64,000 bases of DNA, taken from NCBI RefSeq assembly GCF_048006345.1, contig NZ_CP180351.1, positions 3,286,001 through 3,350,000 of the forward strand, written 5' to 3'. The stretch's first letter is position 1. Each line of letters begins with the position of its first letter. The DNA is from Marivita sp030148515. Its GTDB lineage: Bacteria; Pseudomonadota; Alphaproteobacteria; Rhodobacterales; Rhodobacteraceae. Positions 33,441 through 42,544 of the stretch are shown in pieces. The translations under genes were made by a program, and so were the position numbers. The notes below the pieces were generated by a model, which did not search any database, was not told the origin of the DNA, and worked only from the letters and a program-made list of their open reading frames with translations.

Positions 33441-34307
33441 TCAGCGGAGCGTCAAGCGGGCATGGCGCAGGACCAGATCGCCCTGTGCCGCAATCCGTGC
33501 GATGGCCGCCTGCAGGGGTTCATAGGTCACCGACATGGAATGGGCGTTGGCGTGCAGCAGCGTGGCCGGGTCCGACACCCAGCCGACATGGCCTTTCCAG
33601 AACAGCAGATCGCCGCGCTGGGGTGGTGTGCCGGGATCAAGAGTTTCGCCAAGTTGTGCCATCTGCTGATCGCTGTCACCGGGACAGGCATGGCCGCAGG
33701 CATGGCAGGCGATTTGCACGAGGCCCGAGCAATCTATGCCAAAGGCGGAGTTGCCGCCCCAAAGATAGGGCGTTCCGAGCAGACGTTCGGCGATGGTGAC
33801 CGGGTCGGGGTCTGTTGAATTGATCGGGGAAAGGTGAAGGGACGGCACGAACCATGCCCGCGCATGCTCTTTATTGGACGATGCAACGCGCGACCATCCG
33901 TCCGTGTCTTCCGCAACCACCAGTTCGGAGCCCATGGATAAGGGCGTCACCTGTCCCGGTGTTTTCAGGCCTTCCGTGGATTTCGCATAAGATGTTGCTG
34001 CGGTGATCCGATGGGTTGGTGCGGCGTCCGTTTGGTTTTTCAAATGCGACAGCTCGATCCAGCCCGAATAGCGATCTGCCACTGTTTCCCCGAACGCCCA
34101 CCCCTCGTTTGACATGGCATGGAGCGTAAAGCTCTGACCGTACAACATCTGGCGGTCCCGCGCCCCTTTGGGGGACACACAGAGATCAGCGACAGGTCGG
34201 GCAATTCGCCTGACCTCTGGGGCGACCCGTTCCAGACCCTGTTGCGCACAGACCTGTGCGATCTCGTCTGCCGTGGCAGTAGACCAGAACGTGCGCCTGT
34301 CGGTCAT
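33441..34307 (-). CDS. NlpC/P60 family cell-wall peptidase
   Basis: This 288-residue protein has the catalytic C in GNSAFGIDCSGLVQIACHAC and the histidine in FWKGHVGWVSD, the NlpC/P60 cysteine peptidase pattern that cuts peptidoglycan stem peptides. The N-terminal half has SH3-like segments (LYGQSFTLHAMSNEGWAFG). No clear signal peptide is seen. The ATG at 34307 overlaps the stop of the aminopeptidase gene by 4 bases, a pairing that is common in this group and suggests joint recycling of cell-wall peptides. Confidence 0.9.
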   Translation of the reverse strand: MTDRRTFWSTATADEIAQVCAQQGLERVAPEVRRIARPVADLCVSPKGARDRQMLYGQSFTLHAMSNEGWAFGETVADRYSGWIELSHLKNQTDAAPTHRITAATSYAKSTEGLKTPGQVTPLSMGSELVVAEDTDGWSRVASSNKEHARAWFVPSLHLSPINSTDPDPVTIAERLLGTPYLWGGNSAFGIDCSGLVQIACHACGHACPGDSDQQMAQLGETLDPGTPPQRGDLLFWKGHVGWVSDPATLLHANAHSMSVTYEPLQAAIARIAAQGDLVLRHARLTLR

Positions 34308-35689
34308 AGATCCATCATGTCCGGCAAGGCTGCGAACAATGCACGCGCCCCCTGCAATGCGCCGCCTTTCGGTCTTCCCGGAGCGGCGCTGGGTTGCCAA
34401 CCATAAATGTCGAAATGGATGTAGCGGTCTTGCGCGTTGACGAAGCGACGCAGGAAAAGTGCTGCCGTGATGGAGCCCGCGAACCCGCCCTTGGGCGCGT
34501 TGTCGAGATCCGCGATGCCGGGTTCGATCATCGCCTCGTAAGGCTCATGGAAGGGCATGCGCCAGACAGGATCGGCCATACGCCGCGCGGCAAGATCAAG
34601 CGAGGTCGCCGCGACATCGTCATCGGTGTAATAGGGCGCGAGGTCTGGGCCCACGGCAACACGGGCCGCGCCCGTCAAAGTTGCCATCGACACGATCAGG
34701 TTCGGTTCGCCTTCGGAGGCGAGGGCCAGCGCATCCGCCAGCACAAGACGGCCTTCGGCGTCGGTGTTGTTGATCTCAACCGTGAGGCCTTTGCGCGAGG
34801 TCAGGATGTCTTGTGGGCGGAAGCTGTTGCCGCTGACGGAATTTTCGACTGCGGGGATCAGGACGCGGAGCCGCATCTCAAGTCCCGAGGCCATGATCAT
34901 ATGGGCGAGACCCAGCACGTTGGCTGCGCCGCCCATGTCCTTTTTCATGAGGCCCATCGAACTGCCCGGTTTGAGGTTCAGGCCACCTGTGTCGAAACAG
35001 ACGCCTTTTCCCACCAGCGTGATCTTCGGGCCGCGATTGCCCCAGGACATGTCGATCAGCCGGGGTGCGCGATCGGAGGCGCGACCCACGGTGTGGATCA
35101 TCGGGAAATTTTCCTTGAGCAGCGCGTCGCCGGTTATGACCGTGATCTTGGCCTTGTGTTTGTCAGCCAAGCCGCGCGCAGCGGATTCAAGCTCTGCCGG
35201 GCCCATGTCAGAGGCCGGGGTGTTGATCAGGTCGCGGGTGAGAAATTCCGCCTCTGCCATGATCGAAACCCGGTCGGCATCGACGCCTTCGGGTGTGACC
35301 AGCGACGGATGCTCTTTCGGGTGGTCCTTGTACCGGTTGAAGCCGTAGCTGGCCAAGAGCCAACCCAGCGATTCCTGCTCAAGGTGATCCGCGTCGATCC
35401 CGCTTTCGATGCGGTAGGTGCCGGGCGCAAGTTTCGACAGCGCCGCTGCAAGGGTAAATCGGTCGCGTTTGCGCGAAGCGGGCGTCCCGTAGCCGACCAA
35501 GGCCATCGCGGGGTGGCCGGCGTCGTCGGGGATCATCAACGCCGTTCCGATGTTGCCCTTAAACGTGCTGGCTTCGACCCAGGTGCGAATGCGGTCGCTT
35601 TGCTGCCCCGCCCAGAGGGCGACATCCTCTGTGCCCAGAACGTGGATTGGCAAAGCTTTAGTGCCCGCAGGCGCGAGTGCGACAGTCAT
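34304..35689 (-). CDS. Leucyl aminopeptidase family (M17) enzyme
   Basis: This 461-residue two-metal cytosolic aminopeptidase has VGKGVCFDTGGLNLKPGSSM, KKDMGGAANVLG and the signature NNTDAEGRLVLADALALAS. Its N-terminal domain is unlike PepA of E. coli and it is closer to the PepB/LAP group. AGAAGGGG lies before the ATG at 35689. It is coupled to the NlpC/P60 gene by a 4-base overlap. It probably acts on dipeptides, including those from cell-wall turnover. Confidence 0.92.
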   Translation of the reverse strand: MTVALAPAGTKALPIHVLGTEDVALWAGQQSDRIRTWVEASTFKGNIGTALMIPDDAGHPAMALVGYGTPASRKRDRFTLAAALSKLAPGTYRIESGIDADHLEQESLGWLLASYGFNRYKDHPKEHPSLVTPEGVDADRVSIMAEAEFLTRDLINTPASDMGPAELESAARGLADKHKAKITVITGDALLKENFPMIHTVGRASDRAPRLIDMSWGNRGPKITLVGKGVCFDTGGLNLKPGSSMGLMKKDMGGAANVLGLAHMIMASGLEMRLRVLIPAVENSVSGNSFRPQDILTSRKGLTVEINNTDAEGRLVLADALALASEGEPNLIVSMATLTGAARVAVGPDLAPYYTDDDVAATSLDLAARRMADPVWRMPFHEPYEAMIEPGIADLDNAPKGGFAGSITAALFLRRFVNAQDRYIHFDIYGWQPSAAPGRPKGGALQGARALFAALPDMMDL

Positions 35690-35748
35690 GGAAATCCCCT
35701 TCTCCGATGCAGAGAAGGTACGCCCTTGCACAGGCGCTGCAAGTGGAA

Positions 35749-36132
35749 TCACAGAGACAGATCGATGCCCATATCGGCGTAGGCCATCGCCATTTCACCC
35801 GAGCGCAGGAACCTGCACAGCGTCGCAGCAAGCGCCACGGGGTCGCCCGTGTCGACGCAGGCGACGACATCCCGCCCGATCTGAGCCAAACCCCGCAGAC
35901 CGATCTGATCCGCCATCGGGATGATCGCGTGAACCGACTTGCGCAAGGCAGGATGATTGCCGGTCGTATATTCGTCGCGGATCAGGACAAAGCGCGCTGC
36001 GATGTCTTCGAGCGCGCGGCACAGTATGTTTTCGGCAACGGACTGACCCAGATCACGGCTCAGACCGTTCAGCGTTTCTTCGTCGAAATATGCGGTATCG
36101 CGCGGATGCAAGACCGAGATCTTCTGCATCAT
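35749..36132 (-). CDS. Hypothetical helical protein
   Basis: This 127-residue protein is predicted all-helical (NGLSRDLGQSVAENILCRAL, EDIAARFVLI, RKSVHAIIPMADQIGLRGLA). It resembles a histidine-phosphotransfer-type four-helix bundle in length and pattern, and the KSVHAI segment has a histidine that could be a phosphorylation site. That is only an inference. It lies upstream of the aminopeptidase gene on the same strand, with a 59-base gap, and divergent from the carbonic anhydrase. Confidence 0.6.
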   Translation of the reverse strand: MMQKISVLHPRDTAYFDEETLNGLSRDLGQSVAENILCRALEDIAARFVLIRDEYTTGNHPALRKSVHAIIPMADQIGLRGLAQIGRDVVACVDTGDPVALAATLCRFLRSGEMAMAYADMGIDLSL

Positions 36133-36277
36133 GTTAAATCCTTTCTCACCCCGACCCGACGCGCACTCTTGCAGAGCAGTCTTGCCAATTGGTAAGCTCG
36201 CTGCGGTTTTTCTCTCGAATTCCGTTCAAATTCCACGTATCCCGCTGGGAACGACGACCCTAGAGGCGGAGGATTTC

Positions 36278-36928
36278 ATGAACGCCGCGAAGCCGCTGCC
36301 CGCGTATCTCATTCAACGGTACCAAGGCTGGAAAGCCACAACCTATTCGGACAACCGCGCGTGGTACAAACGTCTGGCGACCGAAGGGCAGCGCCCGCGG
36401 GCGATGGTGATTTCCTGTTGCGACAGCCGGGTGCATGTAACGTCCATCTTTGGCGCGGATCAGGGCGAATTCTTTATCCACCGGAATATCGCGAACCTTG
36501 TGCCGCCCTATGAGCCGGATGGCGACCACCACGGCACATCTGCTGCGGTGGAATATGCCGTGACGGCACTGAACGTCGCCCATCTGATCGTGCTCGGACA
36601 TTCGAATTGCGGTGGGGTTCAGGGCTGCCTTGACATGTGTTCCGGCAATGCGCCGCATCTTGAGGAACAATCGAGCTTTGTCGGGCGCTGGATGGATATC
36701 CTGCGACCTGGCTATGAGCGGGTCAAGGCGATGAACACACCCGAAGGGCAAGTTCGCGCGCTTGAAAAGGAATCGGTCATCGTCTCACTTGAGAACCTGA
36801 TGACCTTCCCGTTCATCCGCGAGGCCGTCGAGCAGGATTTGCTGACGCTACATGGTCTGTGGACCGATATCGGCGAAGGGGGTCTGGAATTTTTCGACCC
36901 GAAGAGCCGGGACTTCCACCCCGTCTGA
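36278..36928 (+). CDS. Beta-type carbonic anhydrase
   Basis: This 216-residue enzyme interconverts CO2 and bicarbonate in the cytoplasm. Zinc ligands are C48 (SCCDSR, with the D49-R51 dyad), H108 and C111 (GHSNCGG). The C-terminal segment LTLHGLWTDIGEGGLEFFD is family-typical. GGCGGAGG precedes the ATG at 36278. It meets the following minus-strand gene stop to stop with no gap. No oddities were seen. Confidence 0.96.
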   Translation: MNAAKPLPAYLIQRYQGWKATTYSDNRAWYKRLATEGQRPRAMVISCCDSRVHVTSIFGADQGEFFIHRNIANLVPPYEPDGDHHGTSAAVEYAVTALNVAHLIVLGHSNCGGVQGCLDMCSGNAPHLEEQSSFVGRWMDILRPGYERVKAMNTPEGQVRALEKESVIVSLENLMTFPFIREAVEQDLLTLHGLWTDIGEGGLEFFDPKSRDFHPV

Positions 36929-37270
36929 TCAGTTCTGCAAAGTGGCGCATGCGCCGGTGCAATCGGTCCGCAGCTTGGGCCGACCAAGCCGTTCGGCCAG
37001 TCGTGCCAGCGGAGACCCGATCATTGACCCGGTACAGACGGGCTTGCCGCTTTCGTCCGCAAGAACAAGATGGCCGTTGCGGAACGTGATCTCGTAGCCT
37101 TTGGCCGCGAGACGGGCGCAGAGATCACCCCAGCTTGTCGCGCGTTCGAAGTGCGGCAAGAGAACAGTGCGCAGAAGCATCGCTGTTTCACTGTCGAGCG
37201 GCAGGGGCATGCCGGACGTTGTTTCAGTCGAGAACGGAACGGATTGTACTGCCATCGGAGGCGCCTTCAC
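36929..37270 (-). CDS. Hypothetical protein with a relaxase-associated-type small domain
   Basis: This 113-residue protein contains TSWGDLCARLAAKGYEITFR, then NGHLVLADESGKPVC, then SMIGSPLARLAERLG. This pattern (W..L...L...GY......G.L.......G......SPL.RLE.RLG) resembles a small accessory module found in conjugative relaxases, but there is no relaxase domain. GTG at 37270 with AGGA before it is the likely start. The role is unknown; it may be a free-standing domain. Confidence 0.55.
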   Translation of the reverse strand: MKAPPMAVQSVPFSTETTSGMPLPLDSETAMLLRTVLLPHFERATSWGDLCARLAAKGYEITFRNGHLVLADESGKPVCTGSMIGSPLARLAERLGRPKLRTDCTGACATLQN

Positions 37271-37397
37271 TGTTTCCTAACGCATCCGAAAAGGGTGCGA
37301 GTCAATTGCGGCAAGAATGGGGCAGCCAAAAGAACCGCTCCTTGGTGTGAAGAACTCGCAACAGACGGTTGGGTTCCGTGAGCATTGTTCAGGCATA

Positions 37398-37430
37398 GCG
37401 AATACCCGCGCTGGTATTCGCCAGCGCGGG
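37398..37430. other. Two overlapping, mutually exclusive hairpins
   Basis: GCGAATACC (37398-37406) can pair with GGTATTCGC (37413-37421). Alternatively CCCGCGCTGG (37405-37414) can pair with CCAGCGCGGG (37421-37430). The two structures share bases and cannot form together. It lies just beyond the stop of the hydrolase gene on the minus strand. It could be an RNA switch, a termination structure without T-run, or a protein site. Confidence 0.55.
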
Positions 37431-37455
37431 ACATGTTCAAAACGGGACGCGCGTA

Positions 37456-38220
37456 TCAGTGGATCGCAGCGAAGTTTTGCGCTGGACCAATCGCGGCTGG
37501 TGGGGTGAACCGAAGGATCGGAATACCGCCGAGGTCTTCCACTTGGCGTCGGAATTTTCGCGGCTGTCCACCGATCAGATTCTGCACCATCGGGGCCAAG
37601 AGGCCGCGATCCTTGAGCTTTGCAGCCACGTTGTGGTCGGTTTCTGGCATGATGTAATGCGAAATTCCCGGTGCATTTGGAAACCGCAGAGCATGGGCCA
37701 GCTCGCGTTTTTCGTCGCCGTGGAAGATGTAATACTTGGTCGCGTTGGGCCGCAAAGCCTCGACTTTCGGAAAATGAAACGTCTTGATCTGCTTTCTGAA
37801 GTAGAACCAGCGATCCTCTTCCGGCACCTCTTCGGAGCACACAGAGAATTGCGGGGTAAACGCGATCACACGTTCGAAGTCGAAGAAGCGCGACAGGTGC
37901 AACGCCATGGTGCCACCCATCGAATTGCCGATTGCGATCACACGCTCGGCGTTCACATGTTCAGCCGTTGCCCGGATGCAGCACAGGATTTGATCGGCCA
38001 TTCCATCGGCATTGAGCCAACTTCGCGACTTGTCACTGACGAACAGCACATGGTTCTGACGGCCAGCCGATGCAATGCCGGGAAATTCGGGTGGGGGTTC
38101 GATGTTCCTTTTCTTGCCGACGCCAGAAAAGCTTACAACAAGATCGGGCCCATCACCTTCGAGATATCTGATCCGCAGTGGACCCTTCTCGAAGAGCAAG
38201 GGAATTTCAGTTTCAGACAT
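37456..38220 (-). CDS. Alpha/beta hydrolase fold protein, function unknown
   Basis: This 254-residue protein has the nucleophile motif GNSMGG around residue 107 and the histidine in ETDHNVAAKL near the end. The strand LVVSFSGVG and LFVSDKSRSW flank the core. It resembles small polysaccharide-biosynthesis-linked or acyl hydrolases of this fold, but the substrate is unknown. The ATG at 38220 is chosen over an upstream in-frame start. The gene stands alone, with the overlapping hairpins downstream. Confidence 0.7.
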   Translation of the reverse strand: MSETEIPLLFEKGPLRIRYLEGDGPDLVVSFSGVGKKRNIEPPPEFPGIASAGRQNHVLFVSDKSRSWLNADGMADQILCCIRATAEHVNAERVIAIGNSMGGTMALHLSRFFDFERVIAFTPQFSVCSEEVPEEDRWFYFRKQIKTFHFPKVEALRPNATKYYIFHGDEKRELAHALRFPNAPGISHYIMPETDHNVAAKLKDRGLLAPMVQNLIGGQPRKFRRQVEDLGGIPILRFTPPAAIGPAQNFAAIH

Positions 38221-38375
38221 GATACCGACCCGCTTTCTTCTATGCACAACTAAGGATGCATACGGGGCGAACTGACCTATTTTTAGGCATCAATAAGGAG
38301 AATAAAGACCATTCCGTGGATCACCGCCTCGTTTGGAAACAGGTGGTCACAGTGCATCACGGAGCAATGCACGCA

Positions 38376-38408
38376 CGAAAAAAGGCGCCGCATGTCTGCG
38401 ACGCCTTT
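38376..38408 (-). terminator. Rho-independent terminator of asd
   Basis: On the minus strand AAAGGCG (38402-38408 side) pairs with CGCCTTT (38381-38387 side) with additional inner G-C pairs, and a run of T residues follows. It lies 20 bases past the asd stop. Confidence 0.8.
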
Positions 38409-38427
38409 CCCCGAAACTTTGAAGGTG

Positions 38428-39450
38428 TCAGCCTTTTTTCAGGACTTCCCGACCCAACACTTCGGCAATCTGCACCGCGTTCAGGGCAGCGCCCTTGCGC
38501 AGGTTGTCGGACACGCACCAGAGGTTCAGGCCATTGTCGATGGTGCTGTCCTGACGGATGCGGCTGATGAAGGTGGCATAGTCGCCAACGCATTCGATCG
38601 GCGACACGTAGCCACCCGGTTCGCGCTTGTCGATCACCATGATCCCCGGCGCTTCGCGCAGGATGTCGCGGGCCTCGTCTTCGTCGAGATGATCTTCGAA
38701 TTCGATGTTGATCGACTCGGAGTGGCCCACAAAGACCGGCACCCGCACACAGGTGGCCGTGACCTTGATCGACGGGTCGAGGATCTTTTTCGTCTCGACC
38801 ATCATCTTCCATTCTTCCTTGGTCGACCCGTCTTCCATGAAAACGTCGATCTGCGGAATCACGTTGAAGGCGATCTGCTTCTGGAACTTGGCGGGGGGCA
38901 CATCCGTCACCGGATTGTAGACCGCCTTTGTCTGGTCCCAAAGCTCGTCCATGCCTTCCTTGCCCGCGCCGGACACGGACTGGTAGGTGCTGACCACAAC
39001 GCGCTTGATGCGGGCGCGGTCGTGCAGCGGCTTGAGCGCGACAACCATCTGCGCAGTCGAGCAGTTGGGGTTGGCGATGATGTTCTTCTTGGAATAGCCG
39101 TGGATCGCATCGGCATTGCATTCCGGCACGATCAGCGGAACGTCAGGGTCGTAGCGATAGAGCGACGAGTTGTCGATCACCACGCAGCCTGCCTTGGCCG
39201 AGATCGGCGCGTATTTCTTGGTCGCGTCGGAGCCGATGGCGAACAGGGCGATGTCCCAGCCCGTGAAATCAAACGTGTCGATATCCTGTGTCTTCAGCGT
39301 CTTGTCGCCAAAGCTGACCTCCGTGCCAAGCGACCGGCGCGACGCAAGCGCGGCGATCTCGTCAACGGGGAACTGGCGCTCGGCCAGAATGTTCAGCATT
39401 TCGCGGCCCACATTACCGGTGGCGCCTGCAACGACGACTCTGTAGCCCAT
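38428..39450 (-). CDS. asd: Aspartate-semialdehyde dehydrogenase
   Basis: This 340-residue enzyme reduces aspartyl phosphate to the semialdehyde, the branch point to lysine/diaminopimelate, threonine and methionine. The NADP motif is AGATGNVG (9-16), the active-site cysteine is C130 in NPNCSTAQM, and the substrate histidine is in the VGHSESINIEF region. GGAGAG precedes the ATG. dapD and dapE, needed later in the same pathway, lie 5 and 10 kb away in this window. Confidence 0.96.
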   Translation of the reverse strand: MGYRVVVAGATGNVGREMLNILAERQFPVDEIAALASRRSLGTEVSFGDKTLKTQDIDTFDFTGWDIALFAIGSDATKKYAPISAKAGCVVIDNSSLYRYDPDVPLIVPECNADAIHGYSKKNIIANPNCSTAQMVVALKPLHDRARIKRVVVSTYQSVSGAGKEGMDELWDQTKAVYNPVTDVPPAKFQKQIAFNVIPQIDVFMEDGSTKEEWKMMVETKKILDPSIKVTATCVRVPVFVGHSESINIEFEDHLDEDEARDILREAPGIMVIDKREPGGYVSPIECVGDYATFISRIRQDSTIDNGLNLWCVSDNLRKGAALNAVQIAEVLGREVLKKG

Positions 39451-39690
39451 TTGGCTCTCCTTTCACTTGCCAGCCTCCGCTGTCGTATCCGGCTGCTGGA
39501 CTGAGCGTGGCTCTTACAGGACTTGCTGCGTCTGCGAAAGGGTGTTGCACAGAGCGATTGTCACAGGCTTTTTCGAGCGATTGCCAAGACCATTCAGACG
39601 CGGCTGAAAGCGTTTTTGCGAATTTTCTTGTCGGAACCCGGCCAGAGGCGTACCCTGATAGGCATTTAAGCACGAACCTTTTTTGGTCAC

Positions 39691-41754
39691 ATGTCACATT
39701 CAGAAACGCACCTCATCCTCGTGGTTCACGGGATCGGCGAACAATCCTGTGGGGAAACCGTCGATCAAGTTGTTGCCGGAGCGATTGCCCGGCATCCGTC
39801 ACGCCCTGTCTCTGATCTTGCCGAGGCCCCGATATCGGTGCAATCCTCGCATCTTACGCTCACGGAACAGAACTTCGCAGAAGGCAGCGACGACCCGGTC
39901 CAGCCAGTGTTCACCTGTCACACGCACACATTGGAACCGGCAGGGCATGGCCAGCAACGCGCCGTCTTTGCCGAGGTCCACTGGTCAGATCTGTCCCCCG
40001 CGCCGAAGGGCGCCATCGCAACGATTCTCGATCTGCTGAAGCTGATTCTCGGCCTTGGCTATGTCGCCATGGACAATGTCGAGAACACCAAGACCTCTCT
40101 GTTCGACCGGGGCTTGGTGCATTTCTTCAACTGGGTGTTCTACGGTGGGATCGCGGTCATCAATGCGATGCTGTTGGTGGGCACGATTCTGGTTCTGGGG
40201 CATGATTACCTGCCCGGCGTCGGCTACCTGTCGGTTCTGGTGGCGAATGTCGGGTTGGGTGTCGGCCTATGGGCCTATCTGAAACATATCGGTGCGAGGA
40301 ATCCCCGGTTTCTCATGACCGTGTTCCGGCAGGGGGTGCTGGTCTGGTCCGGGCTTGCGGCGCTGCTGCTGGCGTTGAGCGTGTTTGCGGCCGACGCGAT
40401 GAGGGCACAGTTTCAATCCGTTTTCGCGGCCCTGCCTGACACGCTTACGTCGCAAAGCAAGGGCTGCGCGGCCTTTGCCGCCCTGCCCGATGCCTTCGGC
40501 GATGCGGTGCCGGTGGCGCAGGATTTCGGGATCGACAGCCTGTCCTGTTTCATCGAGGTGAACATCTTCGCGATGGGGCTGCTCTGGGTGCTTGCGGCGC
40601 TGTTGGTCGTGGTGTCTCTGGTCGGGTTCAAAGACACGCCCAAGCGCATCATTTATCCGTCGGTCTGTGGTGCGATGCTGATGTTCTGGTCGGTCTTCAC
40701 GACGGGCTTCTGGCTCGTTTTGCAACAGCTTCTGGGTCAGTTCGACCGCACACATGCCAATTGCGCAGCGCTGATTGCGTCGCTTGGGGATGCTCCGTCC
40801 CTTGCCCAGATGACCAGCGATGGGCAGACCGCCTTTGGTCTTCTGTGCCTGCACATGGAGCAAGCGGTGGGAACGCTGGCGATTTCGGTGGCCTTCATGC
40901 TGTTGACGATTGCAGCCGCAGTGCTGGCCTATTTTGCGGGCGCACGGGTGATCGTGAACATCTGGGTGCGGGTGATCCTCGTGATTTTTCCAGTGGCGCT
41001 GGTCCTGATCCTGATCCTTGGCGGCGACATCTCTGGAAACTCGCAGACCGCCAATCCCTTTGCGCCGTTCCGCACCCTGTCGATCACCATCGCGCTTGGG
41101 GTGGCGCTGTTGATCTACAATTTCAACGAAACGGTTGCGGCGGCACTGGGTGTGGCGCGGGATGTGATCGTGTATCTGGTCCGGGCCGAATGCAAATGGA
41201 CAGCGCCCCCGGATCAGCGAGAAGGGAATTACCCCCGCCGTGCGCTGATCGAAGCGCGGTTCGACCGGGTGTTCCTGTTCATGCTGAACGCGCTGGCCCC
41301 CGACAGGATCACGGTGATCAGCCATTCACAGGGAACGGTGGTCACCGCGCGATCCTTGCAGCGTTTGATGCCGGGGTTGGCCGCAACAGACCCCACGCTG
41401 CCGAGGCGGATTCGCCTGATCACGATGGGGTCACCGATTTCGCATATCTACGAGGAATATTTCCCCGAGAATTATCCGCTGACGCGCAGGGACATTTCGG
41501 AAGACTTGGTCTGGCACAATCTTTACCGGACAAAGGACTATGTCGGTCAGACGATCGGTACGACGGGCATCCCGCCGGGCAATGACCTTTGTGTCGGTGA
41601 CGGCGGACACAGCCACTACTTCACAGATCAGCGCGTTTGGACGCTGCTGTGGGAACCGGTCGGGTTTCGGCTGTTCTCGATGCCGCCGGGGATGGTCGCG
41701 GTCAGCGACCGGGAATATCCGACCGGGCGGGCGCGGGAGCCCAATTCTCGATGA
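39691..41754 (+). CDS. Alpha/beta hydrolase interrupted by a multi-pass membrane domain
   Basis: This 687-residue protein starts with LILVVHGIGEQ (8-18), the first strand and oxyanion loop of an alpha/beta hydrolase. It then carries about eight membrane segments (near 142-170, 175-197, 212-235, 287-312, 322-346, 392-416, 420-446 and 460-478). The catalytic part resumes at DRITVISHSQGTVVTARSLQ (nucleophile S546) and GDGGHSHYF holds the likely catalytic histidine (about 641). The active site would be split across a membrane insertion. Function and substrate are unknown. Its 3' end overlaps the convergent LOG gene by 53 bases. No ribosome site is clear before the ATG. Confidence 0.75.
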   Translation: MSHSETHLILVVHGIGEQSCGETVDQVVAGAIARHPSRPVSDLAEAPISVQSSHLTLTEQNFAEGSDDPVQPVFTCHTHTLEPAGHGQQRAVFAEVHWSDLSPAPKGAIATILDLLKLILGLGYVAMDNVENTKTSLFDRGLVHFFNWVFYGGIAVINAMLLVGTILVLGHDYLPGVGYLSVLVANVGLGVGLWAYLKHIGARNPRFLMTVFRQGVLVWSGLAALLLALSVFAADAMRAQFQSVFAALPDTLTSQSKGCAAFAALPDAFGDAVPVAQDFGIDSLSCFIEVNIFAMGLLWVLAALLVVVSLVGFKDTPKRIIYPSVCGAMLMFWSVFTTGFWLVLQQLLGQFDRTHANCAALIASLGDAPSLAQMTSDGQTAFGLLCLHMEQAVGTLAISVAFMLLTIAAAVLAYFAGARVIVNIWVRVILVIFPVALVLILILGGDISGNSQTANPFAPFRTLSITIALGVALLIYNFNETVAAALGVARDVIVYLVRAECKWTAPPDQREGNYPRRALIEARFDRVFLFMLNALAPDRITVISHSQGTVVTARSLQRLMPGLAATDPTLPRRIRLITMGSPISHIYEEYFPENYPLTRRDISEDLVWHNLYRTKDYVGQTIGTTGIPPGNDLCVGDGGHSHYFTDQRVWTLLWEPVGFRLFSMPPGMVAVSDREYPTGRAREPNSR

Positions 41755-42544
41755 TCCCGGCCGCCTCTTCGGCGGTTTCGACAAAGCGGAACAGATCGAG
41801 GTCTTCCGGGCTGATCGTGCCCGCGTCGGCCAACGCGTCCCAATTGATGATCTTCTCCCAGAAAGCCCGGCCAAACAGCAGGAACGGCACGCGCTGCATG
41901 CGGCCCGTCTGGATCAGGGTGAGGGATTCGAACATCTCGTCCAAGGTGCCGAACCCGCCGGGAAAGACGCAGATCGCACGGGCGCGCATCAGGAAGTGCA
42001 TCTTGCGGATCGCGAAGTAGTGGAAGTTGAAGCACAGTTCGGGCGTGACGTATTCGTTCGGGGCCTGTTCGTGCGGCAGCACGATGTTGAGGCCGATGGA
42101 CTTGCCACCCTCCTCAGCCGCGCCGCGATTTCCGGCCTCCATTACGCCGGGGCCACCGCCAGTGACAACGACGAATTCGCGGCCTTGGCTGTCGATGGAT
42201 TTGCGGGTCATCAGCCGGGCAAAGCTGCGCGCCTCTTCGTAGAAATGCGACAGGTCCGCCAAGGTTTTGGTGCGCGCCTTGTCTGCTTCGGCCGGGCGCG
42301 GGATGCGGGCCCCTCCAAACAGAACGACCGTGCTTTCGATCTGGTGTTCGTCGAGCATCAGCTGCGGCTTGAGAAGTTCAAGCTGCAACCGCACCGGGCG
42401 CAGTTCTTCGCGGCACAGGAATTCATCATCCGCAAAAGCCAGCCTGTACGCCGGGGAACGCGTCTGAGCCGTGTCCGGCACATGCCGGGCCGCGCTGCGG
42501 TCAAGGCCAGCATCACGAAACGGGCTGTTGCGATGGTCTTTCAT
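41702..42544 (-). CDS. LOG family (TIGR00730) Rossmann-fold protein, putative nucleoside monophosphate phosphoribohydrolase
   Basis: This 280-residue protein has VVTGGGPGVMEAGNRGAAEEG and PGGFGTLDEMFESLTLIQTG, the LOG-family motifs. Plant relatives release active cytokinin, and bacterial relatives cleave purine nucleotides. The exact substrate is unknown. An N-terminal extension of about 70 residues precedes the core, as in other long LOG proteins. ATG 42544 is preferred because AGGA is eleven bases upstream; GTG 42553 is an alternative. The 3' end overlaps the membrane hydrolase gene by 53 bases. Confidence 0.85.
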   Translation of the reverse strand: MKDHRNSPFRDAGLDRSAARHVPDTAQTRSPAYRLAFADDEFLCREELRPVRLQLELLKPQLMLDEHQIESTVVLFGGARIPRPAEADKARTKTLADLSHFYEEARSFARLMTRKSIDSQGREFVVVTGGGPGVMEAGNRGAAEEGGKSIGLNIVLPHEQAPNEYVTPELCFNFHYFAIRKMHFLMRARAICVFPGGFGTLDEMFESLTLIQTGRMQRVPFLLFGRAFWEKIINWDALADAGTISPEDLDLFRFVETAEEAAGIIENWAPAPARSDIPGR

